Shown in pieces: positions 1 through 12,104 of a DNA stretch of 64,000 nt. Origin of the DNA: Helichrysum umbraculigerum (taxonomy: Eukaryota; Streptophyta; Magnoliopsida; Asterales; Asteraceae); the NCBI GenBank assembly GCA_949592205.1, contig CATIUR010000006.1, forward strand, positions 13,285,001-13,349,000. The letters run 5' to 3'. The notes beneath the pieces are model-generated. The model was not told the origin of the DNA. It did not search any database and worked only from the letters and a program-made list of their open reading frames with translations. A program made the translations under genes and the position numbers. The first letter of the stretch is position 1, and every line of letters starts with the position of its first letter.

Positions 1-1268
1 TTTTTTCATGAATTTTGGAGGTAGTTTGATATTTTATAAAAAATAGAGAAGTGTGCAGTACTGTTTAGTCCGAATTTAAAGTTGTTTCCATGCTTTGGAT
101 TTTCTGGAAAAATGAGTGTATTTCTAAAGGAAGTGTTCAACACGAAAGTTGTAGATAACGAAAATACGAAGATTTTGGCATTAGTTTCATGCATTTATCT
201 TACTCGAGCAATTTTATACGATTTTTACCGTGGAGCACAGAATCTGTCCCGAAAACTGTTTTATTACAAGTTTTGTTTTCTTAGTTTTTGGTTATGTTTT
301 TGCTTAAGATCTTTCATGAAATGAACATATAACATGTTCGGGAGTTAAAAATAACCAAAATTAGTAGAAGGTTGAGGTTCCTTACAAAGCTTTAAGGATG
401 AAGAATGAAGGAAGGTGATGATGTTGTTATTTGTGTGCTCCTTTTTCCTTGCTACTTGGTGATGATCTAGGGGTGATTTTTATGATGATAATGGTGTTAG
501 TGTTGTTGGTTTTCTGCTGAGTTTAGAACCGAGAGGGAGTGATCAACAAGACAAAAAGGTTGGGTGATGAATGATTGTTGAGGTATGGGTTTTGTGTATG
601 TATGTGTGCGTAATGCATATATAAAAATCAAGGAAATCATGGGGGTGGATTTGGTTGGAGAAAACCGGCTCCCCCATGACCCACAACAAGATCTCAATAT
701 TTTGTATTAATTGTTTTGGTATTTAACCCGTGTTCGTTTACCCGATCGTTATACGTTAAAACGTATTTTATTCGTTTAGTTTGTTAACGTTATTTCACGT
801 TAATAAATTTCGGAGTATTATTCTAAATACTTTATTTTAAGTTTCAAGAAAATATGTTAGTTTTGACTAGTTTAGTTGTCGGGTTCGTTTTACGTATAAA
901 CTTAAAATACGCTAACGATAGGAGTATTATTCTAAATACTTTATTATACGTATAAACGTTTAATGTTTTATCGCTATGCTTTTATCGTTAGCATAATATA
1001 TCAAAGTAAATATCTACTATAAAAATAGTTTTATGATATTTATAAAATTTGTATCACCAACGTACATATTTATTTCTTCGGACTCGCTCTGAATGTTTCG
1101 CGCGTAATTACTAGTAATTACAAATAAAGTAATACCTAACGTATTAAATCGTTGGGCTTTGCTAGACTTATCTCATAAATTTGTTGTGAATTCACTTAAG
1201 TATGGAATTAGCCTAATAATGCAAATATTTAGTCTACGTAATCGCGTTTAAATTTGCGGGGTGTCACA
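1..1268. repeat. Right end of a TGTAACACC-type LTR, truncated by window start
   Basis: Non-coding, AT-rich sequence ending in ggggtgtcaca. The last 550 bases resemble, piece by piece, the right end of the complete solo LTR at 8309-10794: both have a run of Taac/cgt-rich sequence, a 'caccaacgt' motif, 'attagcctaa' near the end, and a terminal gcggg(g)tgt-aca. The left end lies outside the window, so neither boundary nor target duplication can be confirmed. The two short ORFs inside (82-324 and 497-697) have no recognisable domains and are treated as noise. Confidence 0.6.
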
Positions 1269-1385
1269 GTGTACCCGGCGGGTAGTCGCGTTTTGGTAAT
1301 TACCCGGCTGGTAAGACTCCATCCGGCGGGTAAGTCGTGTTTGGTTAGTACCCGGCGGGTACTAGTGGTAGCTGGCGGGTAACCT
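1268..1385. repeat. Cluster of TACCCGGCGGGTA-like palindromes
   Basis: Four imperfect copies of a palindrome of the form (g)tacccggcgggta occur in about 115 bp, spaced 25-30 bp apart. A related cluster with TACCCGCCGGGTA occurs at 38815-38985 in another LTR-like block. Like the arrays in the Athila-type LTRs, it is short, lineage-specific and GC-rich in otherwise AT-rich sequence. Confidence 0.7.
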
Positions 1386-2702
1386 TTGTCTGTTGTGACT
1401 TTTGGTTTAGTTTAGATACTTGAGTTCCTTGTATTTACCATGGTAATGTTTAAATTGAATTATTGTTGATCAATAAAGTCGTTAATGATTAAAGACATAT
1501 TTAATTGAGTAATTGGTGAATGGACTCACTTGATAACAGGTCAAGTTAAGGAACTTAAATGTGGGTCATTTATGTCGTTTATAGTAATGACAGTTTATGA
1601 TAATGATTTAGAACTGATATCGTATAATGATATATTGGAACTAAGTATGGAAGTTATTAATTTATATAACTTGACTTAGTGAGAACGGATACTTGTAAAC
1701 TGATATGATTGATATTACAACTTGGTTATTGTTGTTAGTTGATACTATACTTTTGAGACAAGTAATATAATTATGAAATGAGTTATATATTATGGGATGA
1801 GTTTCTAACTCATTATTTAATTGTATTCTCAGATATAGAGAAGGCTCAGTAATATTAGACTTCGGAGCTTGCGACTGAGGTAACGGTAAGTGGATCTGTA
1901 ATCCTCAGCGTGATTTAGTTGTAACAGGTTTGGTTACAACGGGTAAACGTAGTTTACTGTTGATAGACTGTTTAGTCTGCCATGATATTATTACTATTGA
2001 TAGACTGTTTAGTCTGATAAGTTGATCGTTGATTATGTGATTATCGGATATATATATATATATATATATAGCCATTGGGCATTATGTGGTATTGAGGTCA
2101 GCCTGGTGCTGGGCTTAGTTTCTATTGTTGAATGATGGAGTGTTCCTTGTACATATCGTTCGTAGGAACCTTAGTCGTGTGAGAATAGCATTAAGCTATC
2201 GGTATCTTCTGTATAGGCCAATACAGATGGTTGATAAGCTTTGCTTGGGGGCCACCGCGGCATGAGGGTGCCTCAAGGACCACCGATCCTCTTTAAAGTT
2301 GACTGTTTAGGATGCTTTATGCTGTAAACAGGGTTGTTATGTGTTTACGATTATTTGCTGTAAACAGGGTTGTTATGCTAAGTTAGGCTATTGGTTATCT
2401 ATTCACTCACTTAGCTTTATGCTAATCCCACCACCCTACTTCTTGCAGGTTATGATTTTGATATAACGGGTTGGGCAAGAAGCTTGTTTGCGACGGAATG
2501 TTTGACCAAGCGGTTACTCTGATATTTGTTTTGGGAATGAGTCCAAGTTGTGTTTCGAGTTATATAACACCCGAATATATTTTTTGGAATTTAAAATAGT
2601 GTAACTTTATATGTTTAATATATAATGTAATGTTTTGACCTACGCTTTCTATATGTTGTATAAAAAAAATATTTTTGACCTGGAAATAAGGGGTGTTATA
2701 CA
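1269..2702. repeat. Partial LTR related to the solo LTR at 45028-47105
   Basis: Non-coding. Bases 1830-2470 match the solo LTR at 45028-47105 in order: 'gtattctcagat.tggagaag.ctcagt', 'gttacaacgggtaaac', 'ggcatgagggt.cctcaaggaccaccgatcc', and 'cacttagct..(a/g)tgctaa' followed by 'acttcttgcaggt'. It ends in gggtgttataca at the edge of an Athila-like LTR. The left 120 bases carry repeated TACCCGGCGGGTA-like palindromes. The left part of this LTR is either displaced by the fragment at 1-1268 or lost. Confidence 0.6.
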
Positions 2703-4417
2703 AATACATCGGAAGTTCTCCCAAATGTACTGATCAATTCAATTAACAGTTATTCTCTAATCCTATTCCCTAATCTCTGACAAATGTATGTCGGTATCAT
2801 GGCACGAATTGTTGAATAAACAATAATGTAAACAGGATTAACTTGTCTAACGGTCAATTAAATTGTTCATCATTAATCATACAAATCATCATAACTATTA
2901 CATGCACATTACTTTACTGTATAGACTTCAACTTATATCTGAAAACCCTAATCATGCAGTTACATAGTTCTAGCATGCAGCATTCCTAAGGCAACAATCA
3001 AACAAGAACATGCAATAGAAAGGCACACAGACAACTACTCCTAATTCATACATTTCATATAACCAGATGATCGGATCATAAATATCCCGAAAGGTCTCTC
3101 AAAGATATTCAACATATAAGCTTGAATCTAACATATCTCTAATCCTATGCTCCGCATCTCTTATGATATAGTTTCAATCTAGAGAATACAGCCATGTCGA
3201 GTTCAAATGCTTCATCATACATAGAATAGGTAGAGGACGTACTACTAATAACTGGCCAGGTCTTAGCAGGAAGTTTCTAACTACAGCATAAGTTGGATAG
3301 GTAAACAATAGAGATTCAGCTCATAAATTCATATATAGTTTAAATTCATACAGTCAGAGTAACGGCATGTTGTAAAATCATAACTACTCAAACATAACCA
3401 TTATCATAGCAAACACAGATTTGTCTAACCTAGCATGGCATCTCTAGCAAGTAATACAACGCAAACATAACATAAGCACATCATATTTACGAAATAAAGA
3501 AGAGAGATATAATTAAAACCTGAATAAGTATTAAAGACAAATCTTCGTGACCCAAAGTCTCGGAGTGACTCCGTACAAATGCTACAACTACAGCTACGCT
3601 AACCTAGCTCTTCTACTAGCTTAATTCTAGATAGATAGAAAGCTAGAGAGAGAGACTAGAGAGAGAAAGAGTGTGTGAGAGAGAGGAATGGAGAAATGTG
3701 TGTTGTGAGGTGTGTGAAATGATGAAATGAGGCTCTCTATTTATAGGCAAGCCAAGGAATCAAGTGTATACGTCCACAAGCACCAAATACAAGCAAACGA
3801 AGCAAGAAGGAGATCACACGGGGGGTGCCAGGCCGTACACGGCCTCAACCAGGCAGTACATGGATTCCTATAGGCCGTACACGGCTGTAGGGTAGCCGTG
3901 TGCTGCCCCGTGTGCTGTTTTTGACTTTTCGCGTTGCTTCGGAAAGCCGTATCTTCTTCGTTTAGCATCTGTTTGACTTGATTCTTTTGCCTACGGTCTC
4001 GTAATTCCGTTACGCTTCTAATGATGCCAATTTGGTAGGAATTGTATGTGTGGAGCCCAGGCGTGTCCAGAATACGTCACTTAGTCTTCGGTTGTGCTGT
4101 TTCTTGCATAACTTCTTTATCCTTGATCCATCTTGAGCTTTCCTTATATCCACGTTTTTGTAATCTCCATAGCTACAAAATAAGATAATTGTGAGGTCTT
4201 GGTATGGAGTTTATAGTAGATTTAAGGTATGGCTCAATTTGGTGCCCATTTCAACGTATTTTCAGCCCCTTTTCGTATAGTTTTGAAAAGTCCATCAAGT
4301 TTTCACCTTTATAACAAAATGTGATAAATAATGATGTTTTAAGAAGGTTTTTGTTATAAAAGGCCTAAATATGGGGTAAATAATTTAGGTAAAAACATGA
4401 CTTTTTGCGCTACATCA
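2703..4417 (-). mobile_element. Athila-like gypsy 3' LTR, reverse orientation, truncated
   Basis: This is the reverse complement of the LTRs at 13625-16156 and 34070-36662, matching from the start of U3 (tgatgtagcgcaaaaagt on the minus strand, at 4417) into R-U5. The TATA box (tataaata, minus strand) is at 3738-3745. A GGCCGTACACGGCC-type array lies just upstream at 3815-3917. It lacks the 154-nt hairpin present in the two other copies. It is cut off at 2703 by the neighbouring LTR. Confidence 0.85.
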
Positions 4418-5291
4418 AATATCCCACACTTAGAGTTTTTCTTGTCCTCAAGCAATTCCACCTGTCAACTATACCCAAAAACTTTGTCAAAAAAGATAGT
4501 TATGCGGGAGTCGCAAATATAAGTAGAAATACGAAAATAATCAAATAATCCCTCGGGTGTAACATAGGAGGTATGCACATGACGTATCCAATTTTTTCAG
4601 AATGATCATCTTAGGCATGCTTTCAATTCTCGTGATCTTTGAATATACACGACTGGGCGATTCCTCACCAGGTGGTCACTCAATTCACACAAGTGTATCG
4701 GGCTTCCTATTAATCTAGATCAAACGAAATCGTTCATAACACTAGTCATGCAGCATTCATCGTCATAGGCTTGATCGAGAATCGAATCTCCATCACTTAG
4801 ACAGGGACGACACTAATTATCCTAGGACATTTGATTGGGTTGTATTTTGGGGGTGAAAAGGGAATATTTTGAAAGGTAAGGTATGGTAATATGGATATTT
4901 TGGAAGGACTGATCTTGACTCCAGAAACTCTTAAGGTTGTGAGAAACTTTTATTTGATTGAATCCTATAGAAAGGGGAATCCACCGAGAATTTCTTCTTT
5001 TTGGATGATTCTTGAACTTCCTTGGATCTTTTATTCTTTTTCTCTTTTTGTATTTTCCTGAGGCATCTTTTTCTATTATTTTTTCTTTTTCTTTTGCTTT
5101 TTTAAATGCCTCATCCTCTTTTTGCTTTTGCAGCTTCTTCAAGATAATTTTCACGGCGCCATGAATGGTTCTTTTGGGAGCTTCAGGTGATTTCTTTTGA
5201 TATTCTTCTTTTGAAATTCGTCACCAGGGATTTATGACTTGAGAGAGCAATTGCTCGAGTGGCTGAGGACATCTAAATAGCGGTTTCTCAC
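4418..5291 (-). mobile_element. 3' internal region of the reverse Athila-like element
   Basis: Begins on the minus strand side with the polypurine-like ctaagtgtgggatatt next to the LTR. It matches the corresponding non-coding 3' internal segment of the large element (about 33200-34069) in reverse complement, including a Lys/Glu-rich pseudo-ORF remnant (4822-5154). It is interrupted at 5291 by the copia LTR. Its continuation is not found on the other side, so the rest was deleted or lies elsewhere. Confidence 0.8.
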
Positions 5292-5985
5292 TGTTGGAAT
5301 AGTGTCCAATATCATAACTAATTGGTAAGACTATCATTAAAAGTAAAGTCCTTTTTGGGTTGCCCTCAATAAACAGTCAAGAGAAATATGAAGGGATAAT
5401 ATTAATTAGTATTAATGTTATATTTAATTAGTTGATTTATTAATTTATGGTTAAATTAATTAAAAATTAAGAGTAATTAAATTTGGCGGAAGATTCAAGA
5501 AACTGACTCAACCGCCGGTTGGAGATTAGGGTTTCTAAGGCAGTGGAAGTCGCAGACTTGGAGTACAAGTCTGATAGCTCCAACCGCCGGTTGTGAGTCG
5601 AATTTAGCAAACTCTGGGGTTTCTTCCACAAATATAAATAGGGACAACCTATACCTTCATAAAACACGAATTCAAGTACGAATTTTCAAGGATTTCGAAA
5701 ATTCGACTTTCTCTTGGGTTTTTGGGTGTGAAGCATTAGAGGTATTCTACTTTCGGTACTTGCCTCCAAATAACGAAACTCTGCTTGTTGGTCTGTGCGC
5801 GAGAAATAGGTTTTCTCTAAGGTTAGTGTTTTCCTTATTTTCTTTTATCCAATTTATCTATTGTACTATGTTGTTAAAGTTAAAGATCCCTTAGGGTTTT
5901 AGTTTCCTAATTGCCTTAGATTATTTAAAGTTTTGTTATTCCGCTGCGAGTATAATAATCTAGTTAGGGAATAGAAAACCCAACA
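5292..5985 (+). mobile_element. 5' LTR of decayed Ty1/copia element
   Basis: Has a TGTTGG start and CCAACA end (694 bp). It is followed after one base by TGGTATCAGAGCC, a primer-binding site complementary to initiator-methionine tRNA, as in Tnt1-like copia elements. The left flank ctcac (5287-5291) is the expected 5-bp target site, because the undisturbed Athila sequence reads tttctcactt at this position. No matching 3' LTR was found; the element is truncated downstream near 11750. Confidence 0.85.
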
Positions 5986-5986
5986 G

Positions 5987-6000
5987 TGGTATCAGAGCCA
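5987..6000 (+). promoter_or_regulatory. Primer-binding site (tRNA-iMet type)
   Basis: TGGTATCAGAGCCA, one base after the 5' LTR end. This is the standard minus-strand priming site of plant copia elements. The following 920 bases up to the gag start are an untranslated leader without a recognisable gene. Confidence 0.9.
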
Positions 6001-6919
6001 TAGCTTAATAAATAGTAGCATGCAATTATCTGCAATAGTATGTAGGTAAAGATAAATTGGGTAAGAATAAATTGGTAAAGATAAATTGGGTAAAGATAAA
6101 TAGGTAATATGCATTTACAATTTAGATACTGATAATTTTGAATTGTTTAAAATAGACCACTCAAATTTAAAAGGTTAAAATAGAACCCAAAACTTCAAAA
6201 GATATTATATGTATAATATGATTTATATATGTGTATAATTAAAGTCTAATTACGTCGTCAGTAAATTGATAAATCGGCTCACCCATAGTGAACAAACTAT
6301 AAGAGAGGTATAAGGCGGGTCGCTTTGCTTCCCTAAAGAAGTCAGCTTTTTAATAGGCTTCGCGCTGACCTGCTTCTCCGCTTTTTTGTGCGTTCGATGG
6401 AGCTACCGAGGACATTAGATAGGATGATGTCAAGATTAAAAGTAGACTTAAAATAGTAAAACAAAATCCCGTTTTAGCTATAGGAAATGATGAATAGTAT
6501 GCTAACCCATGAAATCCACACATCTCTCGTATGAACTGTTAATGAAGCGTGTGTGGTTTATTGGCACATTAATATGAGGACATAATGAGAGGTGATTGTG
6601 ACTCGCGATTCTCGAGCGTACTCGAGCCGGGGATCACGTTGGGTTTGCATGGTTAATTCACCATCTTGTTCATGATCCTCGGCATACCAGTCATGAATAG
6701 TAGATAAGCATAACCGAGATTAATATGCCATTGATAGGAACCAATGAATCTCAAAGATCTCGGAGTTTCATAAAATATGGAATAGACAAAAGTATTTTAG
6801 TTATATGATTACGGTGACCCTTTTCATAAAACCGATAATATGGATCATAGCCTTAATTTAGAAAATTGGGTAATTAATTACGGAATATTCAAACTAACTA
6901 AAACTGTTTTATCTCATAG

Positions 6920-8308
6920 ATGGCTAATTTAAATGGTGCAAATCCTCCCGTCCCCAATCATGCAAATAACTCGAACTTCTCACTACTCTCAGTTCTTGGG
7001 AGGGAAAGACTAACCGGTCCAAACTATATGGACTGGATGCGTAACCTAAGGTTCACCTTGAGGTACGAGAACAAAGAGTATGTTCTCGATGAGCAGATTC
7101 CCATAATTGATGAAGATTCAACCCAATAGGAGATTGAGGCACACCGGAAATATTATGATGATGCGAATAAAGTGTCTTGTATCATGGCATCTTTCATGAG
7201 CCCTGAACTGCAAAAGACTTTTGAAAACACTTGGGCTTATGAAATGAACCAACAGCTGAAAGAAATGTTTCAGGCAAAGGCAAGCAAAGAACGCCTTGAT
7301 GTGGTTAAATCCCTCATGGCTTGCAAACCCAAACCTGGAGTTTTTATCCGTCCTTTCGTCTTAGAGATGAAAGGGTACTTTGATTGGTTGAAATCATTGA
7401 ACATGGTATTTGACATAGAGTTTTCCATCGCCATAATTCTATCCAGTTTGCCAGCTGTCTACAATCAGTTTGTAATATCATATCAGATGAATATGAATGA
7501 GAGGGAAGGATCTATAATGGAACTCCACAATTTACTGCAAACTACTGAGCAAGGAATCAAGAAAGATGATGTTTCCTCTAGCTCAGCAGCTCCTGTGTTG
7601 ACTATTGGTCAAAGTGCAAAGAAAAGGAAAAGGTCAAATTCAAATTAGAAAAGAAAGACTGCTAATGGAAAGTCCATTCGTGGGTCTAAGAAAGGGACCG
7701 ATTATGAGATTGCACCTGTTAGTGACCTAAAGGAAGCAGTGTGCTTCTACTGCAACATAAAGGGGCATTGGAAGCGTAACTGCCCAAAGTACCTTAAGGA
7801 CCTTGAAGATGGAAAGGTCGAGATGAGTATTCACTCAGGTATGTTTATGATCGAACTCCATAATACTACAACTTCTAATTCGTGGGTTCTGGATACAGGG
7901 TGTGGTAATCACATTTGCACTGTATTGCAGGGGCTAAAGGAAAGTAGAAGTGTAAAGCATGGAGAGCTCAACTTAGTTATGGGAAACAACGGAATTGTGC
8001 ATGTGACGAAGATTGGAAGATTTGAGCTCATGCTGAATTCTGGAGTTAAGATAGATTTAAATAATTGCTATTACTCGTCAGAAATGACTAGAAACATTAT
8101 TTCATTTTATGCTTTGTTTAAAGATGGTTATCATTTTTATTTTGATAATGGAAATGAAGATATTTTGGTTTATTTAAATGATTGTTTTATTTTTAAAGCT
8201 TCTCCTTGCAAAGGCATATATGAAAATGTTAAATGTGTTAGCAATGTTATTTTAAATGTTGATTCGTCTAATGAGATTGATAAATCCAAGTTGTGGCATT
8301 GTCGTCTT
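6920..8308 (+). pseudogene. Copia gag-protease (left part), nonsense-mutated
   Basis: One reading frame (frame of 6920) covers the Gag of a Tnt1/retrofit-type copia element. It has an N-terminal motif around LTGPNYMDW, a gag-polypeptide domain, a basic stretch, one CCHC zinc knuckle (CFYCNIKGHWKRNC, near 7742-7783), and an aspartic-protease-like segment where VLDTGCGNHIC contains the DTG active site. Two in-frame stops (TAG at 7127-7129 and 7646-7648) disable it. The frame enters the pre-integrase region (LWHCRL) and stops abruptly at the solo-LTR insertion at 8309, resuming exactly at 10800. Confidence 0.92.
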
Positions 8309-10794
8309 TGTAACACCCCCAAATTTGATTGATTTGCGGAAGCACGATTTGGGTGTTACTAATCAATAACAAAGCTCAAAGATATATAGTAAACGACTCT
8401 ATATGCGTCGTTTTAACAAAATATATTGATAATTGAAATGTTTACAACATTTAAAGCTTTACATAGCTCGAGTTTAAATAAAATGAGATTTCAGTACATA
8501 AGTACTTGTACAAAATATACTAATGCAAGAAAATCTCAAACGTCTGTATGCTGACTCGAGCTAGAAGTCCTGAAGCAGAAACAATCTACTGCTTGGTACC
8601 TGCGATACATGCTAAATGGGTCAGCTAAAGCTGGTGAGCTCACATGTTTGAAATCAAGTAATATAGTATGAACCGCAAGATTTAATAATGATTTGCATCC
8701 AGCAAATAAATGATAGTAATCGTGTATACAGCCATGAGCACATAGTTGAGCTTAACTCGAGGGCCGGGTCCCCTAAAGAGAATTCCGGGTGAGGTGCCTC
8801 CACGAATGCCTAATCCACATTCGTCTTCCCAAATATTAGTACGTCCATTTACCCGGTTAGTGCTTGCTAACCCGAACGAGGAGGGTCAATCCTATATGGT
8901 ACCATATACTAATATTCACGCTACAACGTATTAACAACTATGCTGACGGAGGACTTTAAATGATTAGTTGTGAAAAACTCATGTAGTATATGAAATGTTT
9001 GTACTTGCGTTCACATGTTAAAAATGAGCAATATATCACACCCCTGAGTAAAATAGTAAAAAGAGGGGCTATGAGACTCACCTGAGTCTTGTGAGTTTAA
9101 CTTAACAAACTTGAGTTGATTAGCCGAGTAATGAAGTCCAAAGACTTGTAACCTGAGGGTGTCCACGACACGCGATGGTTATAAACATGATTGGGTATCT
9201 CAAAAGATCACCCTTGTAGTTGTTACACAACTATATATATGTCCAAATTACTACGATTTGGTTGATTTGTTAAGTGTTTGAAAACGTGTACGGCCCGTTG
9301 GTGATTAACTGTAATAATAGTACTGATGTTATCACATTGATTTCGAAGTGTTATACCTGAAAAGTATATTCCATTATGTTTGAAAAGTTGTATCATATAA
9401 GCGTTTTGAAGTCATACAAGTTTGACACTTGGTGAGAAATGTGCTTACGGAATCTAAGTACGGGGATCCGGGGGCAGCGCCCCTGGCGGGGTCCAAGGGG
9501 CTGGCCCGTGGCTGGGGTCGAGATGCCAGGTCAGCTCAAAAAATTTTTATTTCTACTATATTGCTTTGGTGAAAAACGCATCTGGGATCCGAATTCGGGT
9601 AAAATCGGGTGATAAATTTCTAGTCTCGACACTTAGTAAAAATCTGAGTTTTCTGTGTTTTGCGACACAATATGTGACACAAAAGTTTGTTATGCGACAC
9701 AAGGGTTGTGTCGCATAGAAATGCGACACAATGTCTATACGACACAAGGGTTGTGTCGCATAAATGCGAGATGCTGATTCAACAGCGACATAGTGATAGT
9801 GTCGCATAGTATTTGCGACATAAAGTACGACACAATATTGTGTCGCATAGGGTACGACATAACTGGTTTCATACGACACAACATGCGACACAAGGCTTGT
9901 GTCGCATTGAAGAACTCCAGCCCAAAAAGTCCGACTGTCGAGATTTTTCCGGCCAAAAACCCATTTCAAACCCGTTTTTAAGCTATAAAATCGTGTTCTA
10001 CACTTTGTAATGGACATATATAAGTTATATAAACAACTAACAAGTGAAAAATACTAAGAATCGAAAGGTTTCGGGATTTTGTCGGAAACTTACAAAGTGT
10101 CGGATTGAAAATCCGAAAAGATGAAAATGTAGATCGTGATGAGAGGAACGTTTTTCTCCAAATGAGTATGTTGATCCGAGTGCGTTTTGCGTTGTTATTT
10201 TGAAGATTAGTGAGTTTGAGGTGGTGTGGTGGTTTTTAGAGAGAAGGAAGAGAAAAGAGAGAAGAGAGAGAGAGTGAGTGGAGGTGAAATGAGAGAAAGA
10301 GAAAGGGAGTTGGGGGTTTAACCTCCAACTTTTCAGTCTCCGCAATCGCGGTCCGTGCGGTGTTCGTTTACTCCGTCATTTAAACGTTAAATAATTATTT
10401 TACATATTAAATGGTAAGTTTTAAAATACAAATTTATTACGCGATATTTTAGTTAAATATTTTACTAATAAATTTATATTTGAGTTATAAAATGTAAGTT
10501 AGTTTGTTTTGTTTGTACGATACGAATTATAATTAGAATATTATCAAAATAATATTTTTGACATAATGTTATTATATAAAGTCACGTCATTTAATAAAAT
10601 TGGTCACCAACGTCCGTATTTAATTGAACCGAAATACATTCGATTTAAATTGCGTACGATTTAATCACATCGCATTTTCGTATATATTCATCAATATATA
10701 TTTCGATACATTAATTAGCCTAACACAGAACTAATTACATGTATTAATAGAGAATTAGACACTAAGTACTAGTCCTAATTTGGCGGGTGTTACA
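8309..10794. mobile_element. Solo LTR (2.49 kb) inserted in copia pol
   Basis: Starts TGTAACACCC and ends GGGTGTTACA, perfect 10-bp inverted ends with TG/CA termini. It is flanked by the 5-bp duplication gtctt (8304-8308 and 10795-10799). Removing it with one duplication copy restores the polyprotein frame across the histidine-rich pre-integrase motif. There are no internal genes; ORFs at 8746-8934, 9556-10017 and 10037-10345 lack domains. The size and lack of an internal domain indicate an LTR-LTR recombination remnant of a gypsy element. Confidence 0.93.
9655..9906. repeat. TGCGACACAA / TTGTGTCGCA palindromic array
   Basis: Around a dozen copies of (t)gcgacacaa or its reverse complement ttgtgtcgca lie in 250 bp, several directly back to back (for example acacaagggttgtgt) and capable of forming hairpins. 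It lies within the solo LTR and has no coding potential beyond low-complexity ORFs produced on both strands by the repeats. Confidence 0.9.
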
Positions 10795-11749
10795 GTCTTG
10801 GGCATATAAACAAGAAACGCATCGCCCAACTCCAAAAGGATGGAGTGTTGGAATCATTCGACCTCAAATCGGATGATGTATGAGAATCTTGTTTATTAGG
10901 CAAGATGACTAAATCACCATTCACTGGATCGTGTGAAAGAGGTGAATGACTAGTGGACTTGCTACATACAGATGTATGTGGACCATTCCGATGTGCCACA
11001 AAAGATGGAAATAGATACTATGTTATATTTACTGATGACTTCAGTAGATTTGGACATGTTTATCTGATCAAACATAAGTCGGATACTTTTGAGGTATTCA
11101 AAAGATATCACAACGGAGTAGAGAATCAACTGGGCAGAAAGATAAAGGTTCTCCGATCCGATAGGGGAGGAGAATACCTTAGTATCGAGTTTCTCGATCA
11201 TCTTAGAGACTGTGGAATAGTTTTATAATTGACTCCTCCTAGAACACCACAGCTTAATGGTGTTGCTGAGAGAAGAAATAGAACCTTGTTAGACATGGTT
11301 CGATCTATGATAAGTCGGGCAACACTTCCGATAAGCTTCTGGGGTTATGCATTAGAAACAGCCGCCCATATCTTAAATCAAATACCCACTAAGAAAGTTT
11401 CAAAGACACCGTATGAAATGTGGAAGGGAAAAAGACCTTCTCTTGGTCACATAAAAATCTGGGGTTGTGAAGTTTACGTTAGACGGGAAACTCAAGACAA
11501 ACTAGACTCCAGATCTGAAAAGTGTCTTTTCGTCGGTTATCCACAAGAGTCATCTGGATATTTGTTCTACAGACCCAAGGATAATGTGGTCTTTGTAGCT
11601 CGAAGAGGAGTGTTCCTTGAGAGAGAAATGATATCTAAAGAGGACAGTGGGAGTAAAATTGATCTTGAAGAAATTCAAGAATCTACCGATGAATAACCTA
11701 TAATAAACACTGGCGTTCAACAAGAGGTGGATACACCTGTTACTAAACA
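10795..11749 (+). pseudogene. Copia integrase (right part of interrupted polyprotein)
   Basis: Continues the gag-pol frame after the solo LTR: the rest of the pre-integrase zinc region, then the integrase core with DLLHTDVCGPF (first catalytic Asp), VLRSDRGGEY (second Asp) and PQLNGVAERRNRT (catalytic Glu), followed by the copia-specific WGC..YV / FVGY region. Stops are present at 10947-10949 (TGA) and at the junction before 11229 (TAA). Sequence similarity to copia ends near 11740-11750; reverse transcriptase, RNase H and the 3' LTR are missing. Confidence 0.9.
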
Positions 11750-12064
11750 GTTTGTTATGTATTTTATATTGATGTCCTTTTATGTATATATATATATATA
11801 TATAATGTCTATTATATTTTCTAATTTAAAAAGTATATACTTAATGTATATGATGAGTATAATTTGTTAAATTTTAAATTATAGCTATGTTTGTTATGTA
11901 TTTTATATTGATGTCCTTTTATGTCATTTTATACTTCTAAGTTACAACTACAGCTAGGTTACTAAACAGTTTTGTACAAATAAAGCTACAGCTTACAGCT
12001 TAGAATTATACTGTAGCAGCTATAACTTAGAATTATACTGTATTTTATTATTTTTACTGTATTT

Positions 12065-12104
<40 letters not shown>

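Noticed and set aside
9556..10017. 153-codon ORF on the minus strand inside the solo LTR, with shadows on both strands
   Set aside because: Produced by the TGCGACACAA palindromes, which lack stops in several frames; Cys/His/Val repeats with no domain and no conservation expected.
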